This document shows, in pieces, positions 11,101 through 21,289 of a DNA stretch of 64,000 bases. Source of the stretch: Trachythela sp. YZ-2020 (taxonomy: Eukaryota > Cnidaria > Anthozoa > Malacalcyonacea > Clavulariidae); assembly GCA_016169945.1 (NCBI GenBank), contig JADLSH010000145.1, positions 1,550,001 through 1,614,000 on the forward strand, in the 5' to 3' direction. Below the pieces are notes generated by a model, which was not told where the DNA came from, searched no databases, and worked only from the letters and a program-made list of their open reading frames with translations. The first letter of the stretch is position 1. Each line of letters begins with the position of its first letter. The position numbers and the translations under genes were made by a program.

Positions 11101-14100
11101 CCGGATTTTTGCATCCGGCCCGCTCTAAAACCCATCCGGCCCGCTCTGAAACTCATCCGGCCCGCTCTGGATTACGCGACAAAACACAGGAGTGAAACAA
11201 TTTTTAGATTAAAAAATCTACCCAAAAAGTTCAAAAAGCTAGCCTAACGATAGTTAGGGTCGGTACAAAAATGAATTGCATCAACTCTAAAGGCTTCATA
11301 TACTAAGCACGATGCGCCGAGAAAACTAATACATTTGTTTTAAATGCTCATGTATTGCAGTATTTGTCCACATTAAAGTTAAAAAAAATACAGTTTAAAC
11401 AGATATCATAGAAGAAAAAACTTTTCTCCATACATAAAACGTATAAAAACATGGACCAACTGTAGTGAAAACATGATTTTTCTGCCCATTTGTTCAAGTA
11501 CTTTTCGTATACATATTGTAAACAAAAAAAATTAAAGCCTTGGCCTTGGCAAACAAAGTTGAGGCTATATGTTTTTTATCGTGAAACGACCAGAAAAAAA
11601 TTACAGCATACCTTGTTCATTGTCCAGTTTTAGTAGAAAGCGTTGATCGAAGTCAAAACACACGCATTCACTGCATGATTCACTTTATAAGTTTTTTATG
11701 GGCAAAGCAAGTAAACACGACGATATCCTTGTCGAAGCAACACTGAACACCAGAAAACCAGGCGAAAACCTTTCATTCCTATGCTTTTCTGCTGGCATAC
11801 TTAAAAAAATATCGTGTACATTTTTACAGAAACTGTTTTTTTGTGAGTTTCTTGCCAGTTTTCTTGAGTTTTCGTGTTTTCTTTCACGTTTCAACGTTCA
11901 AATTTTGTCAGCCTCGCTTTGATTTCACAATTGCACTGCACTGATCTCAAATTATTTCGCTACACTGGAATTTTCAATTTTAATAAATTCTTAAATTTTA
12001 CATAATTTTATGATAAAAAATAAAAACGTTATTTACCGGCAGCGTCGGTCCGGATGAGAAAAACTGTGCCCTCGGTCTTGAAAACGTCCCTCGCCCTTCG
12101 GGCTCGGGCCGTTTTCAAGACCTCGGGCACAGTTTTTCGGGCTCGGGCCGTTTTCAAGACCTCGGGCACAGTTTTTCTCATCCGGACCTCGCAATCGGTA
12201 AATAACATATATATATTGATTGCAACCTCGTCCCCAGGGCCATTTGCAGAGGAGGCGGGAAATGGCCCTGGCGTTGGCTAGCCAATTCCAAGCCCCTATT
12301 GGTTAATCGCTTTTTCGGAAATGACATAAATTATAATGATTATGTGTGAAATTTGCAAATTAAATAAAGCTAGCCAGGCGCGACGTGCGATGAAGAACAA
12401 AACAACTCCCAAAAAAGTATATTTAAAAAAGAAACTTGTGTCCCAGGAATACTGCAGACTATGTGGGTGGATGAATGAAACTCGTCGCATGACAAACGTT
12501 ATTTCTGCAGCAGCAGAACATAAGTTTCTCGCGAAAATATAGTTGCCGAATCGTGTGGGATTTTATAGAGAGCTCGGACGGTCTTCCCACTATGGTATGT
12601 AGAAAATGCATGAACTTTGTAAATAAATTTCACCAACTTAAAGAAGAATGTCAACAAACCCAGGATGATCTGAAAAAGTATGTGTCCGTGAAAAGATGTC
12701 CACGACAATCACCCAGCCGTCGAAAAGGCAAGCAAGCAACATTTCGACGCAGTCAGATGAAGACACCTTAGACAGGGACGCATCTAGCACAACAACATAT
12801 TTACCCGTAGACAATATCCAAACACAGCAGTTATCGAATTAAGAACACTAACCTGATCCTCAATTATGCTGGATAAGGACAAACCACAAGGACGATATTT
12901 TTTGGCATGATTTCACTGGCAGAAATCCGGCAAAAGCTGAAATAAAAGCGACTTTCCGAAGCCAGTTAGGAGAACAGTAACGACATCGAAACCTTGCAGC
13001 ACGTATTCAAAATATTGAACTTGCTTCGGTTTCAAACAGAAACTTGGAAAATTATTTGTGGCAAATGCCACATGTAATCGCTTAAATGTTTCTGCAACTC
13101 TCCACATGATTTTTACACTTTTATAACCTTTTGATATTTCTTACAAACTTTTAAAAAACGCTCGTTCGTGTATTACCGCTCCTTGTATTATCAAACCGGA
13201 ATTTGCATAATTAATTTGGTTTTAGTTTATGACATCCCAAACTAAGGGGTGTAAATTCTAGCCAACGCCATTTCGCGCCTCCTCTGCAAATGACCCTGGG
13301 GACGAGGTTGATATTGATTGCACAATAAGATTTTTGACATAAAAATAGGCCAAGTCGTTGCAGTTGACTGTTCATTTCGTTGGATGTAGTTGTTCTTGTT
13401 AGTATAAATAATGCAAGTTGGTGTTGTAAATGTTGTTGTTGTTGTTGTTTTTGTTGTTGTTGTTGTTGTTGTTTTTGTTGTTGTTGTTGGTGTTGTTCAA
13501 TTGGCAGATTTTCAGGATATATGGTTAACTGAGTGATTCGGTATATTTGGCCTGTATAGATTGTATTTCGGTATATTTGACTACCTAATCACTTCGGATT
13601 ACAAGCGATGATGATTCCTCTTCTTAATTTTACTTTATTTCTGAGTTTCTCTTTAATTTTACGTAGTGGATGTAAGCTTGGGCGGTTTTGAAAAATATAG
13701 AAACCAGTAAACCGTCTGACATAAAACTGGTTAAACCGTAAAACCGCGGTTTTTCATAATTTTCGAAAATTAAAGCGATCCAGTATTGAATTATAGTCCA
13801 CAAATAGCAATTGTTATTCTGGCGATAACTGCTCTACAGTTATAAATGACTAAAAAAACTCATCACAAATTGGAAAAGTAGCACACAATTACGAAAAAAA
13901 CAGAACAATGTGTGGGTTTTCTGAGAGCAAAAAACTTTGCTAACTTTAATTTAATTTATAATTTTGCTTCTCCCGTAACCCCGTCTTTTAGATCATTTAC
14001 AGTAATATGATGGTCGGTATGTATAAAATATATGTTTTACTTTATAATGTCAAGATGTTTTAGTGATAATTATTGCAAAATTTAGGCTATGCAGCCAAGC

Positions 14101-15814
14101 AATAAACCTATACTAAAAACCGCGTATGTTTAAACTAAAGCGAGCGGGTTTGACAGAATTAAGTTACGCTTTTTCGAATTCCAATGAGGGCAATGTCATT
14201 CACGTCTTCATGAGAAAGATTTCTGCTATAATGCTTCCCCAAATACTATAAATATGTTTCAAAATCTGCTACTTTCAGTTTGTGTGACTCGAGATATTAT
14301 TGAAACTGGTTACAAATTGAAAGCGTGCGAATAAATTTGACGCTTTTGCAGATTATGTGTCAAGTGATTGGTTAAACTGTGTATTTTGTGCTTATAAATA
14401 TGTCCTCACAATTACTGTATACAAAAGTATAAAAACCGGTTTTCCGGTTGTTGAAATAAAGAACCGGTTTAATGAAATATTCATCAGTAACCTTAGCCTG
14501 TGTGGCAGGCGTTCTATTGTTGGGGAGGGAGTTTTGTTTAGAGCAGGCTCTATTTTTTTGAGAGTGTGCGCTAGGTGAGAAGTTAGGGGCCGGAGGAGAA
14601 AAAGCAAAGGGAGAGGCGAAATGAACGCCTGCCCAAATCCTATTCATAAACGAGACAAGGCTAAAACAAATACGACTGGAAATTATAGTAACACCTCTTC
14701 AAATAACCAATGGAAAAACGCTGGGGAAATTAGTGATGATTGAGTGCTAACGCTCCGGAAATTGATGTTAATTGATGTGCCCGAACATCGCTGTAGATGT
14801 TCGCTTGCAAACAGAAATTGTGGTGGATTCTGAGATACTTCGTATCAGTAAGTGAACATGCAGTCATTCCAAGAGACTGTGCTTCAGCATTCAGGTCTTT
14901 CATAATGCTCTAGTGCTGTGCGCCGGAGCCGGAGGGCCGGAGCCGGAGTTTTGGCCTATTTTGCCGGAGCCGGAGTTTGTTCAACTCCGGTAAAACTCCT
15001 GCAGCACTTATTTGTGCTGCAAATTACTGTCGAACATTCTCAGCCTGTCAATCATAAATTAGAACGCGCTCTCGTGCCATGCAGACGACAGCTATGACGA
15101 CAGTCATAAGTGTTAAAATAAAAAACAAAGATAGTGCTTCCACTTTGAAATTTCCATTAAATTTCGAATTTTCACGAATTTGCCGGAGCTGGAAATTTTC
15201 TGCCGGAGCCGGAGTTTTTTTCCCGGAGCCGGAGTTTTTTTGGCCTCACTGATCTCACTGAGCGTTGACGCGAAAGTGCATATTAGCCAATGGGAATTTA
15301 ACCGAAGGTTTTGGACACAAAAGTCCAAATAGGATTTGGGCAGGCGTTCATTTCGCCTCTCCCTTCGCTTTTTCTTCTCCCCCGGGCCCTAACTTCTCAC
15401 CTAGCTCTCAAAAAAGGGCGCGCTCTAAACAAAACTCCCTCCCCCAATAGAACGCCTGCCACGCAGGCTACAGTAACCTGGAAATAGCATAGTCATGTGT
15501 ATATTTCAGCTAGTCTAATGGTACACACTGTCATTACTCAGGCTGGCAAAATAAAGATATAATTTAATATAAACATGTGGACTACTATTCAATTGCATCA
15601 TTGGATATTAATGGATAATAACACAACAATATTTAATATATATTAAATTTTAAGTGTTGATACCTTCAAATCCCGAGGTATCTAAGAGATTAAGTGGATA
15701 CCAAATGAGTGGTAAATTACCCACAGGGAGAATGGATTTTGGAAAATTTTCTGTCAATGGATACATTCTGGAACCACGACCAGCTGCCATTATTATTGCT
15801 TGAAATTCACACAT
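2195..15814 (-). CDS. EIF2B3: eIF2B gamma subunit, 11 coding exons
   Basis: eIF2B is the cytosolic GDP/GTP exchange factor for eIF2; gamma pairs with epsilon in the catalytic arm. Coding exons in transcript order are 15814-15664, 10870-10713, 10239-10068, 6768-6660, 6274-6185, 5632-5508, 4469-4303, 3787-3713, 3318-3170, 2759-2656 and 2241-2195. Every junction has minus-strand GT/AG borders and every phase fits; the sum is 1347 bases, or 448 residues plus stop, against about 452 in human. The N-terminal half is the nucleotidyltransferase-like domain: [13 protein letters not shown] near residues 9-21, then LLPVGN-like and WYPLNLL blocks, VLVVSCDLI in exon 3, and GHLYIIKK in exon 5. Exons 8-10 encode left-handed beta-helix hexapeptides ([18 protein letters not shown], then [12 protein letters not shown]). 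The ATG at 15814 matches the family N terminus. Exons 1 and 10 are the clearest family matches; the 15-codon last exon is the least certain. Introns 1 and 3 are swollen by transposons. Confidence 0.96.
5025..5125 (-). mobile_element. LINE 3' tail (L2/CR1-like), body missing
   Basis: Minus-strand remnant in EIF2B3 intron 6. The sequence CAAAGCGCTTTACA with a flanking (AAT)n tract matches the 3' end of the LINE at 38408-38968, which carries the same block before its (ATT)n tail. Only the extreme 3' end is present. Confidence 0.6.
5285..5425 (+). mobile_element. Diverged SINE-like repeat
   Basis: A C-run is followed by TTGGTTTTCTCCTGTG and AGGGTTTTCT. The order and wording match the reverse complement of the repeat at 26275-26435 and, more loosely, the repeats at 25695 and 45815. 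It lies in EIF2B3 intron 6. The family could be a metazoan-wide SINE such as MetaSINE, which I cannot confirm. Confidence 0.45.
5759..6120. repeat. Unclassified repeat with two CTTCG…CACTT…GTGG blocks
   Basis: Two related stretches (about 5897-5920 and 6029-6052) share a pattern ACTTCGyTCGmCACTTrGTGG. The region lies in EIF2B3 intron 5. No terminal repeats were found, and the minus-strand open frame looks like no known protein. Confidence 0.25.
6414..6547. repeat. Degenerate CCTAA-type tandem repeat
   Basis: Short units built on CCTAA, CCTGA and CCAATCC repeat irregularly (CCTAACCC, CCTGACCC, CCAGTACCAATCC). They resemble decayed CCCTAA telomere-type repeats or a simple satellite derived from them, inside EIF2B3 intron 4. 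Confidence 0.5.
7125..9440 (-). mobile_element. CR1/L2-like LINE, 5'-truncated and split
   Basis: This lies in EIF2B3 intron 3. The upstream part (9440-8824) keeps reverse transcriptase motifs [33 protein letters not shown] and a damaged FAFDTN where FADDTN is expected. The downstream part (7893-7470) carries the C-terminal domain with [17 protein letters not shown] and LQNRAARVI. The two parts are separated by the TTAA-flanked insertion at 7898-8819. The 3' end has an AACTTTATTTAA-type block and an (AATC)n tail at 7120-7142. The endonuclease and the start of RT are missing. Relatives lie at 51955-52715 and 48745-49555. Confidence 0.9.
7898..8819. mobile_element. TTAA-flanked non-autonomous DNA transposon, 922 bp
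   Basis: The element begins and ends with a perfect 14-base inverted repeat, GGTGGCTCGATAGG, and is bounded by TTAA at 7894-7897 and 8820-8823. Removing it with one TTAA restores the LINE reading frame across the site as RVNETKSLG, matching RVNELKSLG in the sister LINE at 52290-52676. TTAA duplication is known for piggyBac and Kolobok elements. No transposase frame is present inside, so it is non-autonomous; the superfamily is undecided because the ends do not begin with the usual piggyBac CCC. Confidence 0.9.
9441..10067. other. Intron 3 sequence, no gene seen
   Basis: This stretch is rich in GATG and GAGG triplets between about 9650 and 10020. The plus-strand open frames have no recognisable motifs. 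It is the acceptor-distal part of EIF2B3 intron 3. Confidence 0.4.
11080..11175. repeat. Short tandem repeat with inverted partner
   Basis: About three units of ATCCGGCCCGCTCT plus a variable A-rich spacer (20-22 bases each) follow an inverted partner AGAGCGGTCCGGAT, so the block can fold. It lies in EIF2B3 intron 1. Confidence 0.6.
12031..12203. repeat. Foldback repeat with a duplicated arm
   Basis: The ends ATTTACCG and CGGTAAAT and the following GTCCGGATGAGAAAAACTG pair with their complements at the other side. In the right arm a 39-base segment starting GGGCTCGGGCCG and ending CAGTTTTTC is present twice in tandem. It ends 9 bases before the target-site duplication of the transposon at 12223. 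Confidence 0.8.
12336..12771 (+). pseudogene. ZAD-like zinc-finger fragment in the transposon
   Basis: The first frame (12336-12542) ends in a C-x2-C pair within [16 protein letters not shown] second frame (12553-12771) continues with [19 protein letters not shown], followed by a basic segment [14 protein letters not shown]. Two C-x2-C pairs with the FxxKFxxLxxxC-like helix resemble the ZAD fold, a treble-clef dimerisation and DNA-binding module. A frameshift lies near 12542-12553. The ATG sits about 110 bases inside the left terminus. The rest of the protein, presumably the transposase or its partner, is deleted. Confidence 0.6.
12850..13107 (-). pseudogene. RecQ-like SF2 helicase N-terminal fragment
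   Basis: Reading inward from the right terminus, the frame gives a motif 0-like [12 protein letters not shown], a Walker [16 protein letters not shown], and, after a one-base slip near 12925, [12 protein letters not shown] like motif Ia of RecQ helicases. The remaining helicase motifs are absent. Helicases of this kind occur as free genes and as transposon passengers. Here the position just inside the terminal repeat suggests it belongs to the element, which is inference. Confidence 0.75.
13425..13494. repeat. (GTT)n microsatellite
   Basis: Nearly uninterrupted GTT triplets with two TTTTTG breaks, in EIF2B3 intron 1. Confidence 0.95.
13495..14484. other. Intron 1 sequence, no gene seen
   Basis: Two patches of AAACCGGTTT-like text (about 13685-13760 and 14430-14475) may be the ends of a decayed element, but no clean inverted repeat or duplication was found. 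Confidence 0.3.
14494..15470. mobile_element. MULE-like foldback transposon, 977 bp
   Basis: The ends are TAGCCTGTGTGGCAGGCG and its near-complement CGCCTGCCACGCAGGCTA. The inverted repeats extend about 150 bases each. A 9-base duplication, CAGTAACCT, flanks the element at 14485-14493 and 15471-15479. Long inverted repeats with a 9-base duplication fit Mutator-like elements. The interior holds CCGGAG tandem runs (about 14921-15000 and 15180-15240) and no transposase. The same TAG…CTA termini recur at 63312 and 63463. Confidence 0.92.
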
Positions 15815-16573
15815 TTTGTACTGCAATGTTGTGTATCTAAGTCCTTTGTTTATAAATACGTAGTTAGTGATTTTTATTATTAAAATGATTAAAATTTAAA
15901 CTGTACTGTACAACTTTTTATGAAACAAGAACAAAGCTGATGAAATCACATTTGATCGTCCATATTTGATTGTCGGTCAATACTTCATGTAATACGGTTT
16001 GTATCGGCGCGAGGTCTTACCGTCGGTTGCGTCCAAAGATGAACAGTTTTCAAATAGAGACATTGTCTATCCAACGTGGAATATAGTTCTTTTGGCATTG
16101 CAGATGATTTGACAGATTTAAATCTGAGCAGACAATCGTTTTTACTAGCGTAACAGCTATTGGCCTTGTCTATTGAAACTTTTAAATTGAATTTTCGCCG
16201 TTTCGCGTGGGAATAAGTGGGACAATGCAGCACATGGTGGTAAACAACAAAAGGAAAGTAAGTTATCCCCCTCCCACCCCCATCCTAACTTGCGTCTTTT
16301 CACGGCCTCTTATTTTATTTTTCAGGTAGTTTTACACAACAGTCAACCGCCTAAAGTCAATGTAATAAATTCTATAATGTACAGGCCTGGGGGCGACTGG
16401 CGAGATGCAGAGGGGGTATAAAAGATTCTTCGTGACGTTTTCCGCGAACGTTTGAGTGCTACGCAATTACTGCGGTCATTTTTCGAGTGTCGCCAAGAGA
16501 GTAAGAAATCATTGACAAGTTAAGCCTCGTACAGACGAGCAAGTTTTCCTTGGCAAATTCCTTGACGAGTTAA
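15815..16573. other. Upstream of EIF2B3, no gene assigned
   Basis: This is the 5' flank of EIF2B3 and should hold its promoter, but I see no clear element. A minus-strand 82-codon frame (15985-16233) has no motif I know. On plus, ATGGTGG at 16234 runs to a GTAAGT, and a pyrimidine tract ending TTTTTCAG follows at about 16325, so a small unrecognised spliced frame is possible. A TATAAAAG at about 16417 lies in a GC-rich setting. Confidence 0.3.
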
Positions 16574-16743
16574 TGTACGTTCACACACAGCGATTTGTCG
16601 AGGCCGATTTTAGGTTTTGCTGAGTGTTAATGACGAATATCTTCAGTTGGTGATGTTGTCAGATGACGTTTGCCACGTATTTTTCAAATATCATTAACGT
16701 GCATCTGAAATCGGCCCGACAAATCGCTGTGTGTGAACGTACC
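16574..16743. mobile_element. Palindromic MITE
   Basis: GTACGTTCACACACAGCG at the left pairs with CGCTGTGTGTGAACGTAC at the right, followed inward by a matching CGGCC…GATTT block. Flanks TTAA and TTTA suggest a TTA/TAA target as in PIF/Harbinger MITEs. It cuts off the LINE at 16744, whose RT frame runs straight into it. Confidence 0.8.
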
Positions 16744-17942
16744 TTTAGGCTTGAAACTTAAGTAGAGCTGTGTGTCGTCAGCATAGCCATGCGAGTCAAG
16801 AAGTTGGTCTTCTATTACTTTGAACAGCTTAGACGCGTACAGCGTACTTAATGAAAAGAAGAGGACCCAAGCAAGACCCCTGTGGAACACCAGACTCTAA
16901 ATCGAGACGTTGGGAGAGTATACCTTCAATAGAATTTTGCTGACCTCTGTTGAGCAAGTATGCCTTGAACCAATCCAATGCTTTTTCTTGGATGCCGACC
17001 AAGTAAAATGTTATGATTAACAGTGTCAAAGGCAGAGCTTAGGTGAAGTGTAACCAACAGAGTAACTTCTTGCGAATTCATTTTTAGTAGGATATCGTTT
17101 GTGACTTTGAGAAGTGCGGTTTCGGTGCTGTGATATCGTCGATAAGATGATTGTAACTCAGGATATAGTGAGTGTGCCGAATGGGTCTGATTAAATACCG
17201 CTTTCTCAGTTAGTTTGGAGACATCCTGTAGATTGTTTATGGGTCTACAGTTCGCGAAGAGAGGATCTAGTCCGACCTTCTTCAAGAGCGGGTGTACAAG
17301 TGCACATTTCCAGATATCAGCGAACGTTCCAGAATTCAACGATAGATTAATTATCTAGGGTAATGATTGGTAGCAGCACGTCAATTAGATCAATTACCAG
17401 CGAGGTTGGCATGGGATCAACAGCAGAGTTCCTCTAGTTTCCGCAGCCCTTAATAAGCGTTTGAACATCTTCCTCGGTAAGTGCATCGAAACTACTCAAC
17501 TGAGCAATTGTTCCGGAGGCGTTATGAACTTCAATCTCGGGTACGTATTTCGTGTACCATATCGTCGAGCTTAGTATGGATATTGTGGATTTTCTCGACA
17601 AAATAATTTCCCAGTTGATAGACTGGCACGAATTCAACCCCGCTTTCACTCGATTCTGTTTTAGGGCTAGAACAGACATTCCCCGTTGGTAGATTTACGT
17701 TTACTCAGTTCGGAAGTTAAAGCCTGAACAGTATCAGAGAGTACACTATTTTCGTTCCTCAATCGCGATGTTGCTTCAACATTGTTTACATCGGACGCTA
17801 ATTTGGCGTTAATCAAACCACTCACTGTGAGATTAATTCTTCCAAATTCGCTTTGCATTTTGTGTACATCGACTTTGACTTGATCGATTGCTCGGGAATT
17901 ATTGCTAATAGCTCTTCCTTGTTTAGATTCGACGATTGTCAT
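16744..17942 (-). mobile_element. CR1/L2-like LINE, decayed
   Basis: Order on the minus strand: a coiled-coil ORF1-like frame (17942-17667, heptads with SRLRNENSVLSDTV), a pre-RT segment with FDALTEEDVQTL (17679-17434), and RT pieces NCRPINNL, SYRRYHSTETALL, SSAFDTVNHNILL, then after a frameshift GVPQGSCLGPLLF and GYADDTQLYLSFKP. The endonuclease is missing and several frameshifts are present. The 3' side is cut by the MITE at 16574-16743. Confidence 0.85.
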
Positions 17943-18099
17943 ATCTAGTTTGATTCCCTACAGGTCGGACGATAGTATCCACACACGCAGCTGAATCCAA
18001 GAAGTCGACGTGGACATACACAACGAACATATTGGACGTGAAGAGTAGATACCCTCGTAAGATCCATATTCAGCCAGCTTTTCTGCATGTCCAATAGCA

Positions 18100-18760
18100 T
18101 TTTGGGTAAACCTATACTCCAGACATATTTGGTGTATTTGGACGATATTATTGTCTTCTTGGAGTCAAATAGACAACCACCTCAACAGGCGCCAGTTAGT
18201 TTTCCGAAAACCGAAAACGTCGGGAACACAAGTTGAAAGTGGAGCCAAATAAATGTCGATACTTCCGTGGAGAAGTTCCTAGGCCATGTTGTATGAGCGA
18301 AAGGAGTAGGCACAGACCCAGGGGAACGATCGTTTCTGTGGTTTATACAATACTATCGCCGATTTCATCAAGGGCTTTGCTCGAGTCGCTGCACCTGTCC
18401 ATGCTTTAGTTGCAACTGCGTTTGGACAGTGCAAAAAAGGAAAGAACTTGGGAGTAATACTAAAAAACAATGAAACCTACAGACCTAGAGTACAAATTTG
18501 CTTTTGCAAAACTAAAAAGAGTGCCTCGCCTACCAAACCATCTGTTTTAACATACGCGGACTGCACGAGCCTCGGAGAAATTGGAGTTATTGGGGCTGTA
18601 AGTGAGAGACAAATTTCGGGATCATACTTCATTGGACCTTGTCGGATCATACTTCATTTTGCTGACGGGCAACAACCCCCTAACATACATTCAGACAAAG
18701 AAAAAGCTCAAGAGAGTAGAGCATCGTTGGTTGTCTAAGCTAGCCAGCTTTAAAAATGTC
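18100..18760 (+). mobile_element. Ty3/gypsy pol remnant
   Basis: VYLDDIIVFLES at about 18135 is the catalytic YxDD block of gypsy reverse transcriptase. Further on, in shifting frames, come a KCRYF-like stretch, then DFIKGFARVAAPVHAL (compare YRRFIKGFA…APL of the thumb/tether region) and PSVLTYADCT from RNase H. Many frameshifts; no LTR recognised. It is a dead fragment. Confidence 0.75.
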
Positions 18761-18906
18761 TCAGCAGATGTGCTCGCTCCATTGCAAGGCCAAAGTAGTG
18801 AAGACGAGAATATAGAGGAAGATATCGTGGTGTGTATGGCTAAGCTATGGCTTGTAGATCGTCCAAATCGAAAGTCGTACAGGAGTAGTACAGGAGTAGG
18901 TAAATT

Positions 18907-19283
18907 CAGGGGCGTGGCGACCGGGAGGGGGGAGGGGAGCGTGAGGGAATTAAATAATTCTAAATATTTAAAGTGTTGGTCAAACGATCGTTTGATGTTG
19001 CTAAAAAATATTGAGAGATATGCTTGTTAGCAATGTAACATCTATAACGCTTTCAGAGTTGAAGTGATATTTGTGTAGTTCAAATGAACGTTAGAAGCGG
19101 CTTAGCAGAGTCCCTGTCATATCCGATCACACGACTATTCAGGTTTTTTTCAATTCTCTCGTTTTCCTCTATAATTTTGATACGAAAATTTGTATATAGA
19201 AAGACAAAAGTTGGTTATTTTCATCGGAAAAGTTAGTCATAAAGATATGACACCCCAATCGTGATTCGTTCGCCACGCCCCTG
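18907..19283. mobile_element. hAT-like MITE, 377 bp
   Basis: Termini CAGGGGCGTGGCGA and TCGCCACGCCCCTG are typical of hAT elements. The flanks GGTAAATT (18899-18906) and AGTAAATT (19284-19291) make an 8-base duplication with one mismatch. There is no transposase frame. Confidence 0.88.
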
Positions 19284-19291
19284 AGTAAATT

Positions 19292-20964
19292 CAGCATATC
19301 AGTACCAGGGGTCGGTTGTGATAAAATGCAGCTAAAATTGATTAATTAAACTATAATTAGTGCGAAAGCTAACCAATCAGAATCGCTTATTTTGGGCTCA
19401 ACTACCTATTAGTGTCAGGGTCATGCATTGCGGGCTTTTGTTATTGTTTACATCTTACCCAAATCAACAAATAACAATAAAAATACCTTGTTTGGTACAT
19501 TTCCGATAAAAATCAGATAAATGGAGCAAGGATTATGAAAGAATGGGTTAAATATATGACGGATTGTAAAAAGTTTTTCAGTTCTTCTCATAATAGTCGG
19601 CCCGCGATTTTCTGGTGTGACACTATAATTAACACTTAATACGTGTAATGAGACATACTTTAACATAGTGGTATTAAAGTATTATGCCATGTTAAAGTAC
19701 AATTGTCAACTGCACAAGCTTACCCGGCACGCACACAAGCAAAATTGGTGGAAGAAAAAAACAGCCAATTGTTGGATGCTTTAGATGATTAGATCACTCA
19801 TAGACAATGTTACAAAATTACCGAATGTGGCATATTTCCCAAACAAAAAGTAATTGCTGCGAGCGAAGCGAGCGGCTTACTAATCGTGGATATAGTCGAT
19901 TTTGGTATTTTTCATTCGAGATGATCTTCTGAGCCTGTGATGTATTGGACGACAGCGATAGTGATTTTCAGAGTTTTTTAACCAGACACACGTGTTCGCA
20001 ATGTTCGCACGTCCTTTTCAACCCAACGGCGATTGAGACGTTTGTCAAAAGGAAGGTAAGCGCAGAAATTCACTTAAAAATTATGTTTAATTCAACGTGC
20101 TATATCTCTGGAAGTGTTGATCAAGACGACGGACGTTTTAGTGAACGTTCGAGGGGAAGGCAGTGTTCGTTTATGAGTTTTCCGGCCTTGTTATATTCAC
20201 AGTTGTGTCCAGTCGAGCTTTGGACTTGCGACACAGTCGATAAAATATTAATACACGGCGGCACTTGAAAATCAAACTATTCCAGATACAGAGACATTAT
20301 CTTTGGATTATTTACCACGTGAAGGCCGATGGTTATCAAATCAATCGCCCATCGAGGCAAACAATTTAAATCAATCGCCCATCGACGCAAACAATTTAAA
20401 TATAAAATCGCCCATTGAGGCACATAATAGGGTTTGGTAGTTAATAATAAATAAATATCTTATGTGTAACTGTGTCTACTGGTAATATTTCAAGGGTTTT
20501 AAATTTAATCTGGACTGATCTGACCCCTCGCAGCAATTATCTTTCTATTAGAAATTACTAGTTTAATAATTAATTATTAATTTGTTGTTGATTTTAAAAT
20601 GATTTTAGAATGAGTTTGAGAGTGTTAGATTTTTAGTTTCCACTTTCAGGTTCCGACTTCCAATGCCTATTGAACTTTATTGAACTTAGAAATTAGAGGA
20701 GGCACATGTTCTTTTAATAAACCTGATTGGCCCATACATATTAAACTATAAATAGACTATATAATATACACATTGAGCTATAAATAGACTATATACTTAT
20801 ATAATTCAATGGTCATACATCAGTGAACATGAAATTTCTTTCTATTTTCCTTCATAAGTCAAAATTTCCTTCATATTCCTTCTATTTTGGATTTCCTTTC
20901 TTTTCCTTCCAATTGCCAAAATTTCCTTAAAAAGAAAAAATCCTTCGCAGGGGAAACCATGTAA
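19292..20964. other. Intergenic, minor repeats only
   Basis: 20336-20425 holds two and a half copies of a 31-base unit containing TCAATCGCCCATCGA. 20850-20930 is a TTCCTT-rich pyrimidine tract. A possible plus-strand exon at about 19932-20055 (CSQCSHVLFNPTAIETF then AAG|GTAAGC) has two CxxC-like cysteines but no known family. Confidence 0.35.
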
Positions 20965-21154
20965 AGGCCGGTTTACACGTTCGCGCGAATACGTCGCGCG
21001 ACTGGAGAATTATTCGCGCGAACATAGCGAACTCTTTCGCCAGTTGCTGCAAATCAAGTAGAATGACGAAATTTGCCATAAATAACCCTCGCGCATGCTC
21101 AGTGACAAATTCGCTCCTTCGAGCGACCAATTCGCGCGAACTGTAAACCGGCCT
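20965..21154. mobile_element. PIF/Harbinger-like MITE, 190 bp
   Basis: Inverted ends AGGCCGGTTTACA and TGTAAACCGGCCT are each flanked by TAA (20962-20964 and 21155-21157). A further TTCGCGCGAA pair lies just inside. TAA duplication and size match PIF/Harbinger MITEs. Confidence 0.88.
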
Positions 21155-21289
21155 TAAGAGATGGAGCAATTATTTTTTGCGGCATGGTATTTTATCAATA
21201 TTGATTTACAGTGGGTGCCTTGATTGAAAATGTCGTTCCAGTTGATTCAAGGTAAGATTCGGGTTCTACATCTGTTAGTGTTATCTTAG

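Larger units (their letters stand above)
12223..13310. mobile_element. TIR transposon carrying ZAD-like and RecQ-like gene fragments
   Basis: Inverted termini of about 55 bases begin CAACCTCGTCCCCAGGG on both sides, and a direct repeat ATATTGATTG flanks the element at 12213-12222 and 13311-13320. Because the flank is AT-rich, the true duplication could be 8-10 bases, a size seen in MULE, hAT, P and Zisupton-like elements. Inside, one gene fragment reads inward from each end (12336-12771 on plus, 12850-13107 on minus). The element looks like an internally deleted copy of a larger two-gene transposon. It lies in EIF2B3 intron 1. Confidence 0.9.

Noticed and set aside
16400..16460. TATAAAAG as the promoter of an LTR retrotransposon
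   Set aside because: No paired LTR, primer-binding site or downstream gag was found; left as an unassigned TATA-like word.
18448..19030. Overlapping plus-strand frames as host genes
   Set aside because: The first is decayed gypsy RNase H text, and the second runs into the hAT MITE at 18907.
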